DNA from: a virus
IMG/VR virus record: IMGVR_UViG_3300049733_000392
Location: 1-29,588 of that record
DNA length: 29,588 nt
Reading direction: 5' to 3' (one strand)
Part shown: in pieces, positions 27,701 to 29,588 of the stretch
Numbering within the stretch: the stretch's first letter is position 1
Layout of the letters: each line of letters begins with the position of its first letter
Notes under the pieces: generated by a model
Databases searched by the model: none
Seen by the model: the letters and a program-made list of their open reading frames with translations, nothing else
What the model was told of the DNA's origin: nothing
Position numbers and translations under genes: made by a program

Positions 27701-29489
27701 TGTTGAAGTCGCCTTCGCTGAATGCTTCTCTGAACTTGTCGCCAAGCTCACCGAGCCACTTGGATACCTGTTCCCAAATATCCCCGAGGACCTCACCGAC
27801 ACGACCGAACAACTTGCCGAGAACTTCACCGATGCTTCCGAGCGTCTGTCCGAGATTGTCGAATCGAGCAGATATGCGATCAACCGCTCCCTCTGCGCCG
27901 CTCTTTGCACCGCCTGTGAGGATGGCGAAGAACTCTCCGATGAGTCCAATCAACTCACGGACAAACTTGGCTGGGCCCTTCACTGCAGCGGTCAGACCTT
28001 GGAAGAACTTCTTGATTCCTCCGGCGTCGACAAGATGCTCTCGGAGCTTCGAGAAGAAGTCACCGATGTTCGCCAGGCCCTCCATGATCTTGCCTTCGCC
28101 CAGCCCCAGTAGCTCTGAGACCAGACTGGCAACGAACTTGACGCCTTCCTTGAGCACCTCCCATCCGATTCTCAGGATGGAGAAGAAGCCTGCGAACGCA
28201 CGTTGGATTTTCTCGAGTGTCTCGGCAGACGGCGTGAGCCTCTGCATCAAGTCTCCAAAAGCTCTTGTGAGCTCCATCAACCGCTCAGAGGTCATTGCAG
28301 GAAATGCTTCCCGCCATGCTGCTCCGATTGTGCGCATGATCTTGCCGAGGGCCTCGAATGCAGTCTTCAGGCCGATGATGAGACGGTCTCGACCGCCCAT
28401 GTCCTTCCAGCCTTGAAGGAGCTCGTTCCGAGCATCTGAAGAGCGCTTGACGAAGTCGCCAATCGATGCTCCGATGCCGCCCCACAGTTCCTTCGCCTCA
28501 TCAAAGTTACCGATGATGATCTCGAAGGTTTCCGACCATCCGGAGCCGATGGCTTCCTTTGTAGTCTGAATGAGCTGCGTGAACGTCTTGATGTCCTGAG
28601 CGGCTGCGAACGCCTTCTTACCAATCTCGGTCGTCTCATCGGCGTAGTCACCGAGGGTGTTGTTGAGCACCTCAGTAGTCAACCACTGATCGGTCAGAGA
28701 CTCGTTGAAGCCCTTCGTAGCAGAGAGAGCGTGACCACTCATGGTCACATACTCTTCGCCCTGCTTCGTCAATGTTCCTGCGGCAACTGCTGCATCGATG
28801 AGCTGCTGCTTGAATTCAGCAGTACCCATGTTGGCAAGTTCGATGGACTTCCAGTCAATCAACTGGACGTAGCCCTTCGACAGAGCCTGAGCGAAGTTGT
28901 ACATCGCTCGAGATGCTTCTTCGGTGTTTGCTCCGGAGACCGCCGCCACGTTTGCGATACCCTGGATTGACGAAACAGCCGTATCCAGGTCCACACCGGC
29001 GTTTGTGAACTTACCGATGTTCGTCGTCATGTCAGCGAACGAGTAAATGGTGCGGTCCGAATACTCGTTCAGCTCACGGAGCTTTTGGTTAACCACCTCA
29101 AGGCTCTCACCCGAGCCCGCCATGATGGTTTGAATCGATCCGAGCTTGAGCTCGTACTCCTGAAAGCCCTGGATGAGGGGGTCAAGAGCAAAGGCCTTGG
29201 CCATGCGGAGACCGGCATCGACGGCCTTGTTGACGATGTTGTTGATGACGGTGAATGCTGTTGCACTCAGTGCAGAGAACTTCTGACTGATGCCTTCGAT
29301 AGCGCTGGCCATGCCAGCCAAGCTGAACCTGTTGGCGTCTGCTTGGACTTTGTCCAACCCGTTCTTGGAGCCGACTTCGGAGATCGACTTGTCCAGCTTC
29401 TCGATGCTCTGGATTGTCGACCCCATCTTCCGTTCGAAGGAAGCGTTGTCGAACTCCATGCGTACGATGCGATCATCGATGCTAGCCAT
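24744..29489 (-). CDS. Tape measure protein
   Basis: A 1581-aa protein; ATG 29489 follows GGAGGAAGGTGATTA. Tail tape measure character: an Ala-rich helical N-terminus with FDNASFERKMGSTIQSIEKL and TMAGSGESL-type stretches, a long hydrophobic region (about 655-1040) with four MSWGE/Q repeats at 743, 803, 860 and 917, then four 44-residue units (1163-1338) with GITNN and TMI patterns. A GIGSPSKLF motif occurs at 1422-1430, common near the end of such proteins. It sets tail length and may contribute to membrane passage through its hydrophobic helices. The length would predict a tail of roughly 230-240 nm by the usual rule. Confidence 0.92.
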   Translation of the reverse strand: MASIDDRIVRMEFDNASFERKMGSTIQSIEKLDKSISEVGSKNGLDKVQADANRFSLAGMASAIEGISQKFSALSATAFTVINNIVNKAVDAGLRMAKAFALDPLIQGFQEYELKLGSIQTIMAGSGESLEVVNQKLRELNEYSDRTIYSFADMTTNIGKFTNAGVDLDTAVSSIQGIANVAAVSGANTEEASRAMYNFAQALSKGYVQLIDWKSIELANMGTAEFKQQLIDAAVAAGTLTKQGEEYVTMSGHALSATKGFNESLTDQWLTTEVLNNTLGDYADETTEIGKKAFAAAQDIKTFTQLIQTTKEAIGSGWSETFEIIIGNFDEAKELWGGIGASIGDFVKRSSDARNELLQGWKDMGGRDRLIIGLKTAFEALGKIMRTIGAAWREAFPAMTSERLMELTRAFGDLMQRLTPSAETLEKIQRAFAGFFSILRIGWEVLKEGVKFVASLVSELLGLGEGKIMEGLANIGDFFSKLREHLVDAGGIKKFFQGLTAAVKGPAKFVRELIGLIGEFFAILTGGAKSGAEGAVDRISARFDNLGQTLGSIGEVLGKLFGRVGEVLGDIWEQVSKWLGELGDKFREAFSEGDFNKALDTINTGLLGGLVLILRNFMKNGLSIDLTGGIFGGITQALDQLTGVLGAMQTNLKAEALMKIAIAIGILTASVVVLSMIDSAALTKAMTALAVGFGQLIGAFTLLNKAGFSTMSAAKLGIIAGGLILLASAMLILSVAVKVLSTMSWGELLRGLIGVTVLLGVLTVATAIMSKTSGGMIRMGVGLLAIAVALNILALAVKVFATMSWGEMGKGMLGIATGLMIIAGAMRLMPKNIALQGVGLVLIATSLRILANAVEAFAAMSWGQLGKGLAGVAAGLVAIALGMQLMPGNLLLTGAGLLVVSVALNIIAKALQSFGGMSWGEIAKGITAMALALLVLAVASHAMSGAIAGAVAIAIISVSLLALAAVIKTLASLSIAQIITAIVALAAGLAVLAAVAYAIMATGAIAALLALGVAIVLLGAGLALAGIGILALAKALEILVRTVTTFVTTMLDLADRLSMRMQLLAQEMALALLEFLTTFVEGLPVLVEALKLLLLELLQLIIEVMPKIGEALYAIFTTIIDTIRSLIPNIVQLGIDLILALLTAIRDNIEQFVTVGVEILVNFINGITEAMPQYVDAILNLIITFINTVAAARQRIIDAAINLLIQFLSGITNNLAKVATAVVTMITTFLTTVASLAGRIVTAGVNALIQFLSGITNNLIKVVNAVGTMISSFVTAVGNNATKVAKAGTDALVKFLQGMTDNLQKIVTAVGTMITKFITSVGAEAQRIIQAGTDMIIDLITGIGEAASDIADAAMDTVVTFVDSLASSVESHSGELRSAGTRLVGAIIDGMTFGLAGKVARVGQSIVGGLRSAVGGVASFLGIGSPSKLFMEIGDLMMEGMAVGIEENSNPEKQAVSQVVAMTDSVQSKLKKFSEMVNAVEITSPTITPVLDLSQVQRDAQLIGGMMPTASIPFNPAYIQAQTIARTATPVEEPTAEAGATPGGDVVFNQTINAPTQLSTGDIYKQTRNQITMAKEELAIP
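25476..26003 (-). repeat. Four 132-bp tandem units in the tape measure gene
   Basis: Residues 1163-1338 form four units of 44 residues (FINGITEA, FLSGITNN, FLSGITNN, FLQGMTDN openings). Unit three and four also share AVGTMI and AGTD patterns. Confidence 0.75.
26715..27332 (-). repeat. Hydrophobic repeats with MSWGE in the tape measure gene
   Basis: Residues 720-925 hold four copies of a roughly 57-60 residue unit containing MSW-G-[EQ] and a hydrophobic pair of helices. Confidence 0.7.
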
Positions 29490-29588
29490 TAATCACCTTC
29501 CTCCATACCTCGTTGGCCATCTTGTCAAATATAGGCCTTAGGGCCGGGTTGATGTAGTCTCGCCCAACGACGTAGCCGCCGGTGCCTG
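29482..29588 (-). CDS. C-terminal end of the gene preceding the tape measure
   Basis: Only 34 codons are visible (GTGGYVVGRDYINPALRP in part, then a helix ending EVWRKVING) before TAG at 29482-29484, which overlaps the tape measure start. The piece is too short to identify. Tail assembly chaperones usually occupy this place in siphoviruses, sometimes expressed by frameshift, but the fragment does not prove it. Confidence 0.65.
   Translation of the reverse strand, partial: GTGGYVVGRDYINPALRPIFDKMANEVWRKVING

Noticed and set aside
1-29588. tRNA genes
   Set aside because: I saw no convincing cloverleaf with a GTTC-type T loop; a proper covariance search was not possible.

Overview
The window is about 29.6 kb of a large tailed phage (siphovirus), and essentially every supportable gene lies on the minus strand, so transcription runs from high to low coordinates. 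An actinobacterial host is likely. The tail block has a ReqiPepy6 Gp37-like protein, many small membrane proteins resemble actinophage families, Shine-Dalgarno sequences are strong, and one secreted protein resembles actinobacterial cell-envelope proteins. Base composition looks close to balanced by eye. I cannot name the host genus from sequence alone; a large Streptomyces-type phage would fit.

Layout in the direction of transcription: (1) 29588-22790, tail module: the end of an unknown gene, a 1581-aa tape measure protein, a Dit-like distal tail protein and a Gp37-like tail protein, followed by an r1t-holin-like membrane protein (22780-22421). (2) 22412-17949, a run of small, mostly one-gene transcription units. 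Most have a nearly identical minus-strand promoter (TCGCA, exactly 14 nt, TATAAT), a small membrane protein of 42-154 aa, and a rho-independent terminator whose T-tract often runs into the next promoter. Several of these genes (42, 45, 54, 56 and 58 aa) are too short for routine ORF calling. (3) 17913-14656, overlapping conserved phage genes: a chaperone-like protein, a linker-rich protein, membrane proteins and a protein of unknown function. (4) 14643-9175, replication and early functions: a 1249-aa fusion of SF3 helicase, AEP-like primase and family B DNA polymerase, a probable ssDNA-binding protein, a protein with an Acb2-like C-terminal domain, a ribbon-helix-helix protein and two small proteins. 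(5) 9108-6166, accessory genes: a secreted Ser/Thr-rich mucin-like protein, a 2-oxoglutarate/Fe(II) oxygenase, a 27-aa peptide, and a membrane protein with a C-terminal HTH-like segment preceded by two similar RNA hairpins. (6) 6095-1, an SF2 helicase, an HNH endonuclease, a multi-span membrane protein, a VRR-NUC nuclease, a PD-(D/E)XK nuclease, a 924-aa protein with the DFDGD signature of two-barrel RNA polymerases (YonO-like), and the start of a further small gene.

The most notable features are: a shared promoter found 11 times, nearly always ahead of membrane-protein genes; a probable phage-encoded RNA polymerase that might be linked to those promoters (speculative); a replication fusion combining three activities; and a putative cyclic-nucleotide sponge with its own internal start inside a longer frame. 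All functional calls rest on motifs read by eye; no database search was run.
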